From: DATJBF01 sp035515475
GTDB lineage: Bacteria; Verrucomicrobiota; Verrucomicrobiia; Palsa-1439
Reading direction: 5' to 3'
Assembly (NCBI GenBank): GCA_035515475.1
Contig: DATJBF010000027.1
Coordinates: forward strand, 1-64,000
DNA length: 64,000 nt
Part shown: in pieces, positions 1-8,874 of the stretch
How the letters are laid out: the number at the start of each line of letters is the position of its first letter
How positions within the stretch are numbered: position 1 is the first letter of the stretch
The notes under the pieces: generated by a model
The model's database searches: none
Seen by the model: only the letters and a program-made list of their open reading frames with translations
What the model was told of the DNA's origin: nothing
Position numbers and translations under genes: made by a program

Positions 1-248
1 GGCCGTGCCGCCGCGTGAACGCGCTTGGTGGCAACGATTGTGGGAGAAGATTCTGAGCCCCATTCCCAACTGCCATGCAGTCGAAAACCGTCCGACGTTC
101 AATGGTTAAAATGAGCTCCTACTGCATAGTTCCGGCTAAGAGACCCAAGCGTGAGCGGGGTAAGCGGTGTCAACTGTCCACATTGGACAGGCGACTGCGA
201 CAATCGAAACCAACTTGGCCAGAGTCGTGAGTTGGCCTAATGAATACC

Positions 249-289
249 TAATCCCTTGGTCGTAGGTTTGAATCCCGCCGGGCCCACCA
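249..289 (+). other. 3' fragment of a tRNA (Met-CAU-like), possible attachment-site remnant
   Basis: The stretch reads like the 3' part of a tRNA: a variable-loop-like TTGGTCGTAGG, a T-loop TTTGAAT (consensus TTCGAAT), a GC-rich acceptor strand and an encoded CCA at 287-289. It resembles the end of bacterial elongator tRNA-Met genes. The matching 5' acceptor strand and D-arm are not found upstream, and the T-stem carries a mismatch and a G-T pair, so this is not a complete functional tRNA. Fragments of this kind are often left at the far end of elements integrated into tRNA genes; that origin is inference. Confidence 0.5.
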
Positions 290-330
290 ATCCAATTCGC
301 TCCGTGTCGGGGCGCGCTCGCCTGGCGACA

Positions 331-528
331 TTACAGCGGCTCGGGCTGTTTCGGTTCGTGCGGTCTGCGGCCATAGACCTTCGCGTACGACCTGCCAAAC
401 GGACAAGCCCAGCCCTCAACCCGCTTCACCAGTTCAAAGGCGATGCCGCTTTGCCTGCGGCGCGCCCGCCGGCACACGGGACAATTCCTGCAGACACTGG
501 CGAGGAATCGGTTCCCCTTGGGATTCAT
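331..528 (-). CDS. small Cys-rich hypothetical protein (65 aa)
   Basis: This is a 65-residue basic ORF with a CRNCPVCRR cysteine cluster near residues 13-21 and another Cys (ACPFG) near residue 42, followed by YAKVYGRRPHEP. The cysteine spacing suggests a small metal-binding or treble-clef-like fold. Short proteins with CPxC ... CPF/CPxC ... YEKVYG patterns occur as orphan genes in related genomes, as far as I recall. It lies just beyond the tRNA fragment, with no clear operon partner. The product could be spurious: it overlaps ORFs in other frames and I see no strong ribosome-binding site. Confidence 0.4.
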   Translation of the reverse strand: MNPKGNRFLASVCRNCPVCRRARRRQSGIAFELVKRVEGWACPFGRSYAKVYGRRPHEPKQPEPL

Positions 529-975
529 GTTCGACGATGCTACGCCCTCGGTGAGTTCACCGCAAGCGTACGGTTCCCAATGACACCCCGGGGTTCATGC
601 GAGTTTCCACACAATCCAACAAGGACGGCATTTCCGGCTTGAATTGCCTCCAGCGAGGTGAGTCAATACAAGGGTTGCGAGACTGCCGTGACGGAAGAAG
701 AGGTCGCAGCCGCCGACGGCAGAGTTGGTCGAGGTAGCATGAAGACTGCGGCGCACACGTTCCGCGGAGCTGCTTTTTCTCCGGCTCTCCACGAGACCCT
801 TGCACAAACTTGCCGCCACGCCCAACCACCGCACAGTCCATCCGCTGGCCGGGCCACATACCACGACACAACCATTATCCGGTTCCGCACCCTGGAATAT
901 GGCCGCACGGCCGCCAGATCGGATGAGACGCTCGACACCGCACGCCGCCGCGAAGTCCTGAACAGGAGGCCCAAC
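529..975. other. stretch without a convincing gene
   Basis: Open frames cross this stretch on both strands, but none has a ribosome-binding site or recognisable protein features. The plus-strand frame continues into the exported protein that follows, but the sequence before its signal peptide looks non-coding (Arg/Thr/His-rich and without structure). I treat it as an untranslated upstream region. I see no clear promoter. Confidence 0.5.
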
Positions 976-2712
976 ATGAAACCGGGAAGAACTTGGTTTA
1001 TCCTCGCACTACCGGTGCTCGCCCTGATCACCAAGAGCTCTGACATTCGGGCCGACGACACCGGTTGGCGTCAGCCGGGGGTCCGCGTCTGGTATGTCGG
1101 CGTCAGCGCCGGTTACTCCGGCCAATCGGACGCGGAGGAGGCGGACTTGATCGACTCGTACGAAGGCACCGGGCTGCGCATCGTGAAACACTCGGCTGTG
1201 GCGTTCTGGGACGCACCATTGCCGGTCAGCGTCCTGTCCGCGCCGAATCCAACCAAGGAAGGCCCGTTCTGGATCAGCCCGGCGCGCTTGCGGGCACTGC
1301 ATCCGCCGGATGCATTCTCGTGGCAGGGCCTGAATCTCGTGGTGAAAGCGCGCATCACGTACGCCCACGCCGACGATCTGCCGTTCTATGCGTATTTGCC
1401 GGTGCAAGCGCTTTATCAGGCCAAGTCACCGCGCGAACTGATCACGCTGACCGGTGAGAACGACGGCGTGGTCGGCGATTACTTTTTCGACGTAGAGACC
1501 GGGTTGGGGCTGAGTTCCACACTCGCCACACCCGGCTTCTACATCATGATGATGCTGTCGGAGATTAACTACGATTTCGCCACGCACCAAGCATTCGCCG
1601 AGGACAACGGCCCGCACTCCGCCTACCGGGCCAGTCAAATGGCCGGCCGCATGGACTGGCCGATCAATCAGTTCTACCTGTTCGAGGAGCGGATCATCTC
1701 GCGATACCACCAATCGGTGCGCACGGACTTGACCCTCAGCCTCCAGAACATCGCCACCGGGCAGTCCTTCCAGGGCGACCATACCAGTTGGTTCGATGGC
1801 GACACACGGCAGTTCTGGATCACCCCCATCGGCGCCACCATCGCCGCGGCCGCAGCAACGACGACAACCACCTTGACCACCAACGGCACCCATGCGTTTT
1901 ACTGGGTCCCGCCCGGTGATCTGACCCGCGACGCGATTCGGGTCTGGGACTTGGATCTAACACGCCGCGACCCGGTGGACTCGGACACTGTCTTCGCATC
2001 GGACGGACTGCCCGGCGATTGGGGTTTCACGCGCCTGCAACTGGATCCCGACGGCTTCGTGCGCGAGATGACGGTCCAATCTCCGTCGATGAGTTTCAAT
2101 GTGGATTCCAGCACCGCCTTGCCGTCGTCGAAGACCAATTACGTGACCGGTCGCGCGTACTATCTTGCAACCATGGGCCACGCGATTCCCGGTCCGTCCA
2201 GCCAGCGTGATCTCGGCCTCATGAGCATGACCGCGCCAAAGACCATCAAGCTCAAGGGCACGCCCGTGACCAAGACCGTCAAGGTCACACTGCAAAATCA
2301 CGGTAACCAGCCCGAGACAATCGCGGACGCAGCGGCGCTGGCGCAGCTGGTTACGTTGACAGTCAACTCGCTCGGTACGTGCACGAACCCACCGGCCACA
2401 ATCATCTCGCCTACCGTGTTTCCAATCACGCTCGCGCCGAAGAAGAAGCGGACCGTAAAATTCGCGGTCAGCTACGCCTGCGCCAACGATCCCGCGCCGA
2501 CCACCAAGACCGAGTCGCATTGGGATTACAGCTATCTCGCCGAGCTTCACGGGACGGCGGATGCCGATCCGCACGACGACGTTTGTCCGCACGACGCGCC
2601 TCCGGGTGGTGTTGACCCGGTCAACAGCAAGATCAAAGACAATGGTTGCGGTGGCAAGAAACCCGACAAGACGCTCGGCGCCGACGTGTTGACCGACGTG
2701 GTCGTCAAGTGA
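976..2712 (+). CDS. exported protein of unknown function (578 aa)
   Basis: I start the gene at the ATG preceded by AGGAGG-like AACAGGAGGCCCAAC, although the frame is open from 658. From there the protein begins with a signal peptide (basic MKPGR, hydrophobic core, cleavage probably after SDIRA near residue 27). The mature part has no catalytic motif that I recognise. It holds aromatic-rich segments, a short Ala/Thr-rich tract near residues 300-310 and, from about residue 420, a beta-rich stretch (KTVKVTLQNHGNQPETI, later KRTVKFAVSY) that resembles an Ig-like or CARDB-like module. The C-terminus is rich in Asp, His, Cys and Lys. It is probably periplasmic or extracellular. The TMTC-like gene follows 156 bases downstream on the same strand. 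Confidence 0.75.
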   Translation: MKPGRTWFILALPVLALITKSSDIRADDTGWRQPGVRVWYVGVSAGYSGQSDAEEADLIDSYEGTGLRIVKHSAVAFWDAPLPVSVLSAPNPTKEGPFWISPARLRALHPPDAFSWQGLNLVVKARITYAHADDLPFYAYLPVQALYQAKSPRELITLTGENDGVVGDYFFDVETGLGLSSTLATPGFYIMMMLSEINYDFATHQAFAEDNGPHSAYRASQMAGRMDWPINQFYLFEERIISRYHQSVRTDLTLSLQNIATGQSFQGDHTSWFDGDTRQFWITPIGATIAAAAATTTTTLTTNGTHAFYWVPPGDLTRDAIRVWDLDLTRRDPVDSDTVFASDGLPGDWGFTRLQLDPDGFVREMTVQSPSMSFNVDSSTALPSSKTNYVTGRAYYLATMGHAIPGPSSQRDLGLMSMTAPKTIKLKGTPVTKTVKVTLQNHGNQPETIADAAALAQLVTLTVNSLGTCTNPPATIISPTVFPITLAPKKKRTVKFAVSYACANDPAPTTKTESHWDYSYLAELHGTADADPHDDVCPHDAPPGGVDPVNSKIKDNGCGGKKPDKTLGADVLTDVVVK

Positions 2713-2868
2713 CAACGTGGGGCCTTGATCGGACTCCGCGCGTTTGTGGAATGGCAGAAACGGGCAGGCCGCCTGTCCTCCGCTGGCGGTTACTCCCGGG
2801 CGATCAAACAACCGGCCGCGCCGATCCGGCTCGTCCCCGCGGCCCAGTTCAAATAGACTGATTTCCTC

Positions 2869-4854
2869 ATGAGAATCCGGGTGGTCTTTCCGTTGGTGGT
2901 GGTGGCGGCCGGCCTGCTGGCCTATCACAACAGCTTTACCGGCTCGTTCTTCCATGATGACTTCGGGTCGATCCTCGATAATCCGACGATCCGCCATCTC
3001 TGGCCGATCTCGCAATGTCTCTCGCCGCCACATCGCAATAGGCTTCTGCGCCCGCTCGTCAATCTGTCCCTCGCAATCAGCTACGCCGTGAGCGGCTACA
3101 ACGTGTGGGGATACCACGCCCTGAACCTGACCATCCATATCCTCGCCGGTCTGGCCCTGCTGGGTATCGTGCGCCGGACGCTGCTGACCCCGACACTAGT
3201 GTCGGGGTTCGGCGCTGGAGCCGACGAATTGGCCCTGGCCACAGCGGTCCTTTGGACCGTGCATCCACTCCAGACCGAGTCGGTGACGTACATCAGCCAG
3301 CGGGCCGAATCGCTCATGGGACTGTTCTACCTGCTCACTCTGTACTGCTTCATTCGGGGAGTCGAGCCGTCACTCATGAGCAACGGCAACCAGCTCAGGG
3401 GAAAGGGTTCATGGCAGCGACGGACACGACTGTGGTACGGCTTGTCGGTGGCGGCCTGCGCGCTGGGCATGGCCAGCAAAGAGGTGATGGTCACCGCGCC
3501 GGTGATGGTGATGCTGTACGACCACGCGTTTGTTTCGGCTTCGTTTCGGGAAGCTTGGCGGCGTCGTTGGTCCCTGTACCTTGCGCTGTCAGCCACGTGG
3601 GTCGTACTCGCTTTCGTACAGACTGCTGGACACAACCTTGCCACCGCATTGACGAACGCGCAGTCCATTCACCTTACATGGTGGGAGTACTTGGCAACCC
3701 AGCCGGGGGTGATCCTCGAGTACCTCCGGCTGTCCGTGTGGCCCTCCCCCCTCTACCTCATTCACCCATGGCCTATCGCGAATACGTGGCTCAGCATTCT
3801 GCCGGCCACAGTCGTGGTAGTGATCCTCCTCGGGGCAACGGTTTGGGCGTGGAGATCGTGCCCGGCCTGGGGATTTCTCGGCGCATGGTTCTTTCTGATT
3901 CTCGCGCCAAGTTCAAGTTTCATCCCGCTTCTTGACCTGATTTACGAGCACCGCATGTATTTGTCTTTGGCGGCGGTAGTAAGCGTTTTCGTGATAGGGT
4001 TGTATTGGGTAGCGGCCCGGCGCAGTCTGGGTCTGTTCGCTGTTGCCGCAATCGCTCTGGGGTTTCTCACCTGGCGACGAAACGAGGATTACCAGAGGAA
4101 CCCCCATTCCACTTTGGGGATCGCCTTGCAGAGAGCCGGTAAGATTCAGGAGGCCATCGCCAATTACCAGCAAGCTCTACAGGTCACACCCGATGATGCT
4201 CTGACGCATTACAACCTCGGCACCGCGCTGGCGGAAGCCGGGCAGGTGCCGGAGGCGATCGCTCAATACGAGCAGGCCGTGCAGATCCAACCCGATTTCG
4301 CCTACGCTCACAACAATCTCGGACTTGCCCTGGCGAAACTCGGCCGGACGCCGGAGGCAATCGCCCAGTATGAACAGGCGCTGCGGTACTTGCCTGATGT
4401 CCCCGAAACGCACAACAACCTGGGAAATGCCTTGTTCCAAACGGGCAAGATCGACGAGGCAATCCGCCATTACGAGGAGGCGCTCCGGCTCAATCCCGGC
4501 TATGCCGAGGCCCACAGCAATCTGGGGAACGCACTGCTCAGTGTCGGCCGAATCCCAGATGCCATCGGCCACTGCCAGCAGGCATTGAAGATCAACCCTG
4601 ACGACGCGGAGGCCCACAATAATCTGGCGAACGCCCTGCTCGAAGCGGGTAACACCCAAGGCGCCATCGTGCACTACCAGCAGGCGTTGCGCATCAACCC
4701 ACAACTCGCTGTCGTCCACTGCAACTTGGGGAACGCGCTCTCCCGATCCGGCAAGGTCGAGGACGCAATCCACCAGTACGAGCAGGCACTACGGCTCAAA
4801 CCCGATTACGCCGAGGCGCAGGAGAGACTCGCGCGACTCCAAGCCGCCCGGTAG
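2869..4854 (+). CDS. TMTC-like multipass membrane protein with C-terminal TPR array (661 aa)
   Basis: The N-terminal ~400 residues form about ten hydrophobic segments. The first periplasmic loop carries FFHDDF (residues 27-32), the acidic pair placed where GT-C glycosyltransferases have theirs. The loop WTVHPLQTESVTYISQRAE is typical of the TMTC/DUF1736-like group. About seven TPR repeats follow (residues ~415-660; AEAHNNLGNAL and AIxHYEQALRINP motifs). Eukaryotic TMTC proteins are O-mannosyltransferases; in bacteria the acceptor is unknown, so glycosyl transfer to surface proteins or glycan is inference. A close paralogue lies at 28236-30482. Neither copy has a Shine-Dalgarno sequence; both start at TCCTC-ATG. 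Confidence 0.85.
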   Translation: MRIRVVFPLVVVAAGLLAYHNSFTGSFFHDDFGSILDNPTIRHLWPISQCLSPPHRNRLLRPLVNLSLAISYAVSGYNVWGYHALNLTIHILAGLALLGIVRRTLLTPTLVSGFGAGADELALATAVLWTVHPLQTESVTYISQRAESLMGLFYLLTLYCFIRGVEPSLMSNGNQLRGKGSWQRRTRLWYGLSVAACALGMASKEVMVTAPVMVMLYDHAFVSASFREAWRRRWSLYLALSATWVVLAFVQTAGHNLATALTNAQSIHLTWWEYLATQPGVILEYLRLSVWPSPLYLIHPWPIANTWLSILPATVVVVILLGATVWAWRSCPAWGFLGAWFFLILAPSSSFIPLLDLIYEHRMYLSLAAVVSVFVIGLYWVAARRSLGLFAVAAIALGFLTWRRNEDYQRNPHSTLGIALQRAGKIQEAIANYQQALQVTPDDALTHYNLGTALAEAGQVPEAIAQYEQAVQIQPDFAYAHNNLGLALAKLGRTPEAIAQYEQALRYLPDVPETHNNLGNALFQTGKIDEAIRHYEEALRLNPGYAEAHSNLGNALLSVGRIPDAIGHCQQALKINPDDAEAHNNLANALLEAGNTQGAIVHYQQALRINPQLAVVHCNLGNALSRSGKVEDAIHQYEQALRLKPDYAEAQERLARLQAAR

Positions 4855-4883
4855 CCAACCTTGAGTCGATCACCCGACACGAC

Positions 4884-7313
4884 TCATTTCTTGGCCGCGC
4901 CTTTTGCGTGGAACTTGTACGTATCGGCACTGCCCATGAAGCAGAATCCCACGGTCGCGCCTTTCACGTCGTCATACGAAATCCCGCTCGACTCCAGCGC
5001 CACTTTCTCCGCGGTGATCGGCAGGCTCTTCATTCTCAATCCAATGGCATCTTCCACCGCATTGGCCACCATGGCTGCCGCCGGTATCATCGTGTGCTCG
5101 GCGACCCCGCGCGCCCCAAATGGACCATCGGGCTGCGGCACCTCGATGATGACCGGGACAATTTCATCCGGCACATCCATGGCCGTCGGAATCTTGTAGT
5201 CCGTGAAATTGGCGTTCAGCAGTTTCCCCTTCCGGCTATACCGGATGTCTTCGTAGAGAGCCGTGGCGAGACCCTGCACCACGCCACCCACTACCTGACT
5301 CCTGACCAGTTCCGGGTTGATGGCTTTGCCGGCGTCCACAGCCAGTACCGCTTTTCGAACGCGCATCTTTCCAGTCTTTCGGTCGATTTCCAACGTGACC
5401 GCAGCCGCGCCCACGGTGTAGTGGACGTTCGGATGCCCACCTTGGCTCGTCTCCGGATCGCTTAAGGCCGAGGTGAACTCCGGCATGAACATGCCGCTGC
5501 CGAGAATCGGCCCCCCGATGAAGTTTCCGTGTGGCGTTTGGATGCCGTTGATGACGAAGTCGCGCAGGGGCAGTTCGAAGGCCGGGCGGGCCCGGCATTT
5601 GACCTTCTCGTCTTCCAAGTAGAGCGTCTGCTCGTCGAACCCGAGCGCCCGGCGGACAACGTCGAACATCTTCCCGCGCAGTTCGAGCGCGGCGGCTTTC
5701 ACCGCATTGCCGCAACCCCACGTGACGTGAGAGCCGACGGTTTGCCATTCGTACGCGTTGCGGTCGGTGTCCGGCAGTTCGACGCGGATCTTCTCGACCG
5801 GTACGGTGAGAATCTCGGCGGCAATTTGGGCCATGACGGTCAGAAACCCCTGCCCGATCTCCATGCCGGAAACGCTGATGTTGAGGCTGCCGTCCTCGTT
5901 GAACTTCATGAACGCGGCAGACGCGGCGTTCGGCGGCATCGCCGGCGCCTTCCAGAAACAGGCGAATCCTTTGCCGAGCACCTTGTCAGGATCCTTCGAA
6001 ACCTCTTTCTTCCCCCATCCGATTTCCGCCGCCACGCGGTCGATTGCTTCGTGGAGACCGCTCGGATTCATCTTCGCGCCGTACGCCAGCGTGTCGCCTT
6101 CGCGGATGGCATTCTTCTTCCGGAACTCGACCGGGTCCATGCCGAGCTTCTGGGCCACTCGCGTCATGTGGGATTCCAATCCGAAATGGAACTCCGAGTA
6201 ACCAAAGCCCCGGTACGGACCGCTCGGCGGCAGATTGGTGTAAACGCACACCGAATCGATTTTGACGTTCGGGATCCGGTAGGGCCCGGTCGCGGACAGC
6301 CCGACGGCGTTGACCACGTTCGCGCCGTACTCGACATATCCACCGGCGTCCCAGTGCAGCGAATGCTCGATCGCCGTGATCGTGCCGTCTTTTTTCACGC
6401 CCAGCTTGATCCGCGCAACCACGCCCTGCCGTTGGTACGTGTTGTAGAATTCCTGGGCCCGCGTCCAGCGAACCTTCACCGGGTGGCTCTTGACCATCAT
6501 GGCCAGCGCCGCGCCAATAATCTCCATCGACACGCCCGCCTTGCCGCCGAATCCGCCGCCGACATACGGTGTCACGACGCGAATATCCTTGTGCGACAGC
6601 CCCAACGGCGCCAGCGCTTGGGCAATGACGTTGCGCTGTGTGTACGGCGACTGCGAGGCCGACCAGAGCGTCAGCCGTCCAGCCAGATCGTAAAGTCCGA
6701 CAATCACATGCGGCTCGATCGCGCAGTGGGTATACCGCGGGACCGTGTAGGTATCTTCAAAAACGAGGTCGGCTTCTTTGAACCCCTGTTCGATGTTACC
6801 CTTCCTCGTCTTGCGCCAATGGGCGATGTTCGTGCCGGCCTGCGGAAAAAACCACGGACAACGCGTGTAGTTGCCGAGATCCGGATGCACCAACACCGCA
6901 TTGTCTTTCAGCGCCTCGGTCAGATCGAGGACCGGCTCGAGTTCTTCGTAAACCACCTTCACCAGTTTCGCCGCCCGCTTCGCAGTCTTCGCATCACGGG
7001 CGACGACCGCCGCGACTTGTTCCCCCACGAAACGCACACGGTCAGTAGGAAAACTAAACCGATCCTGCATGTACAATCCGAACCGGTACGGAAAATCTTT
7101 GCCCGTGACCACGCGGACAACTCCCGGCACTTTCTCGGCCGCCGCTGTGTTGATGCTTTTGATCAACGCGTGAGCATACGGGCTTTCGACGATCTCGGCG
7201 TACAGCAGGTCGCCGCCGAAATCGAGGTCGTCCACGTAGGTCGCGGCACCGGTGACCTTCGCCAGCAGGTCAATGCGTTTGGATGATTCGCCAACGAAAT
7301 TGAGTTGCGTCAT
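4884..7313 (-). CDS. xanthine dehydrogenase-family molybdopterin-binding catalytic subunit (809 aa)
   Basis: This is the large subunit of a molybdenum hydroxylase, which inserts water-derived oxygen into N-heterocycles or aldehydes. The N-terminal a/b hammerhead domain (residues ~15-130) is followed by the Mo-binding domains with VGGGFGGKAG near residue 255 and PYRGFGYSEFHF near 365. The C-terminus has GARGVAEHTMIP, which supplies the catalytic glutamate. The loop that carries the AYRCSFR cysteine in CO dehydrogenase is absent, so this is a hydroxylase rather than CoxL. The gene overlaps the [2Fe-2S] gene by ATGA. Together with the FAD subunit it makes a complete three-subunit enzyme. The substrate is unknown; the neighbouring genes suggest a purine- or pyrimidine-like ring. 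Confidence 0.93.
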   Translation of the reverse strand: MTQLNFVGESSKRIDLLAKVTGAATYVDDLDFGGDLLYAEIVESPYAHALIKSINTAAAEKVPGVVRVVTGKDFPYRFGLYMQDRFSFPTDRVRFVGEQVAAVVARDAKTAKRAAKLVKVVYEELEPVLDLTEALKDNAVLVHPDLGNYTRCPWFFPQAGTNIAHWRKTRKGNIEQGFKEADLVFEDTYTVPRYTHCAIEPHVIVGLYDLAGRLTLWSASQSPYTQRNVIAQALAPLGLSHKDIRVVTPYVGGGFGGKAGVSMEIIGAALAMMVKSHPVKVRWTRAQEFYNTYQRQGVVARIKLGVKKDGTITAIEHSLHWDAGGYVEYGANVVNAVGLSATGPYRIPNVKIDSVCVYTNLPPSGPYRGFGYSEFHFGLESHMTRVAQKLGMDPVEFRKKNAIREGDTLAYGAKMNPSGLHEAIDRVAAEIGWGKKEVSKDPDKVLGKGFACFWKAPAMPPNAASAAFMKFNEDGSLNISVSGMEIGQGFLTVMAQIAAEILTVPVEKIRVELPDTDRNAYEWQTVGSHVTWGCGNAVKAAALELRGKMFDVVRRALGFDEQTLYLEDEKVKCRARPAFELPLRDFVINGIQTPHGNFIGGPILGSGMFMPEFTSALSDPETSQGGHPNVHYTVGAAAVTLEIDRKTGKMRVRKAVLAVDAGKAINPELVRSQVVGGVVQGLATALYEDIRYSRKGKLLNANFTDYKIPTAMDVPDEIVPVIIEVPQPDGPFGARGVAEHTMIPAAAMVANAVEDAIGLRMKSLPITAEKVALESSGISYDDVKGATVGFCFMGSADTYKFHAKGAAKK

Positions 7314-7783
7314 ACGCGTCCCCCCGCTTTCTGGCCGACTCCGACGATCGCCTTGATGATCGGTTCATAACCGGTACAACGACAGAGGTTGCCCGCGATG
7401 GCTTCCTTCGCTTCCTCCTCGGTCGGCTGCGGATTCTTCTCCAGCAACTCGGTTGCCGAGAGCACGACGCCGGGCGCGCAAAAGCCGCACTGGAACGACC
7501 CGTGTTCGAGTAGCGACCGCTGCAGCGGCGTTAATCCCTCGCGGTTCAGTCCCTCAACCGTCGTGATCTCGTGCCCGTCCACTTCGATGGCGAGGATCAG
7601 GCAACTCCGCACCGTCTTGCCATCGAGCAGAATCGTGCAGGTCCCGCAGTCTCCTTTCTCGCAGCCAATCTTCGGGCTCTTGACGCCGAGCTTCTCGCGC
7701 AGCACGTCGATGAGAATGTCGCTGGGCTCGACATCGACGCTGCGCGTCTCGCCGTTAAGTTTCAGAGTGATTCGCTGGTTCAT
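7310..7783 (-). CDS. [2Fe-2S] subunit of xanthine dehydrogenase-type hydroxylase (157 aa)
   Basis: This is the small electron-transfer subunit. The plant-type cluster is CEKGDCGTC followed by an RSC cysteine (residues ~40-62), and the second cluster is QCGFCAPG with CRCTGYEPI (residues ~100-140). All eight expected cysteines are visible. Length and domain order (ferredoxin-like, then a helical [2Fe-2S]-binding domain) are normal for the CoxS/XdhC group. AGGAGGGGGCG precedes the ATG and overlaps the stop of the FAD gene, and its own stop overlaps the start of the large subunit, so the three genes form one translationally coupled operon. Confidence 0.95.
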   Translation of the reverse strand: MNQRITLKLNGETRSVDVEPSDILIDVLREKLGVKSPKIGCEKGDCGTCTILLDGKTVRSCLILAIEVDGHEITTVEGLNREGLTPLQRSLLEHGSFQCGFCAPGVVLSATELLEKNPQPTEEEAKEAIAGNLCRCTGYEPIIKAIVGVGQKAGGRV

Positions 7784-7792
7784 CGCCCCCTC

Positions 7793-8683
7793 CTAGATCA
7801 AGCTCGTCCCGTATTCCGGTCCCGTGCCGGCCAGCCGCGCAACCGCCGCCCGCAATCCGCGCTCCAGCATCACGCCGATCATGTGAGCCCGATATTCCTT
7901 GGTCGCCCGGATGTCGGTGATGGGCGCAATCTCCTCCGGCACAAGCCGCACCGCCTGTCGAATCAGTTCATCCGACAGCGGCTTGCCTTCCAACAGGGCT
8001 TCGATTTTCTCGGCGCGAATGGGCCGGGGCGCAACGGCACCGAATGAGATCCGGTAACTGTTGCCGGCCAAGACGAGAACCGTGACGCTGGCCTGCGCCA
8101 AGTCTTCGCCTTCGTACCGGCGGAGCTTGACGAAACAGGCGGCGTGCTTCTTCTTGGGCAATGTCACCGCCACGCCCGTGGCGATTTCGCCGCGCTTGAG
8201 CATGGTCTTGCGCGGACCGAGGAACCAATCGCACAGTGCCACCTTTCGCCTGCCGGCCGGTCCGGCCACCAATATCGCCGCATCGTAAACTTGCAGGATT
8301 GGCCCGCTGTCGCAGCACGGGACGGCGGAGCAGAGATTGCCAACCATCGTCGCGCGGTTGCGGATGCCCACCGATGCCAACCAGCCGGTCATCTCCCAGA
8401 TCACGGGAAACTTGTTCGCGATGACGGGGGAATCGCGCAGGTCGCTGAACGTGACCAGCGCGCCGATAATGAGAACACCGTTCTTGAATTCGATCTTGTC
8501 GAGACCGGGAATGCCTTTGATGTCGACGACGATCTCCGGCCTGACCATCTCGTCGGCCATCAAGCCGATCAAGTCGGTTCCGCCAGCCAGCACCTGTGCC
8601 CGGTTGCCGTACCGAGCAAGCGTCTTTATGCCTTCCCGCAACGTACCGGGCTTCACGTATTCAAATTGATGGGCAATCGCCAT
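7793..8683 (-). CDS. FAD-binding subunit of molybdenum hydroxylase, CoxM/XdhB-like (296 aa)
   Basis: This is the FAD subunit that passes electrons from the [2Fe-2S] subunit to an acceptor. AGGTDLIGLM near residue 35 and a VGNLCSAVPCCDSGP stretch near residue 110 are the two FAD-binding signatures of the family, and the C-terminal CO_deh_flav_C domain follows. The frame is open 30 codons further upstream, but the ATG at 8683 has AGAGAGG in the right place and starts the conserved FEYVKPGTL segment, so I use it. It is the first gene of the hydroxylase operon. Upstream lie a divergent nuclease gene and the defence island. Confidence 0.92.
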   Translation of the reverse strand: MAIAHQFEYVKPGTLREGIKTLARYGNRAQVLAGGTDLIGLMADEMVRPEIVVDIKGIPGLDKIEFKNGVLIIGALVTFSDLRDSPVIANKFPVIWEMTGWLASVGIRNRATMVGNLCSAVPCCDSGPILQVYDAAILVAGPAGRRKVALCDWFLGPRKTMLKRGEIATGVAVTLPKKKHAACFVKLRRYEGEDLAQASVTVLVLAGNSYRISFGAVAPRPIRAEKIEALLEGKPLSDELIRQAVRLVPEEIAPITDIRATKEYRAHMIGVMLERGLRAAVARLAGTGPEYGTSLI

Positions 8684-8779
8684 GGTGACCTCTCTGATTA
8701 TTCGGGAGTATGCGCCTAACGCAATCCGGGCGTCAAGCTGACGGTGGCCCAAGTTGGCGCGCGAACGACGCACGACCTA

Positions 8780-8795
8780 CCGGCAAACTTGCCGG
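8780..8795. promoter_or_regulatory. perfect palindrome in divergent intergenic region
   Basis: CCGGCAA and TTGCCGG are separated by two bases, midway between the minus-strand hydroxylase operon and the plus-strand nuclease gene. There is no T-tract, so a terminator is unlikely. An operator or a small repeat is possible; the sequence alone does not decide. Confidence 0.25.
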
Positions 8796-8874
8796 CAGAC
8801 AATCACGAGCTTGCCGTTACCGGTAAGCATTGGCATACTGCCGGGTACTCGAAACGAACGACTAGGAACGCGAC

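Noticed and set aside
249..289. Complete tRNA gene
   Set aside because: No D-arm, anticodon arm or 5' acceptor strand can be paired with this 3' end, so only a fragment is supported.
5529..7286. 585-codon plus-strand ORF opposite the molybdenum hydroxylase gene
   Set aside because: It is the antisense frame of a strongly conserved gene, has His/Arg/Asp-rich shadow composition and no ribosome-binding site.
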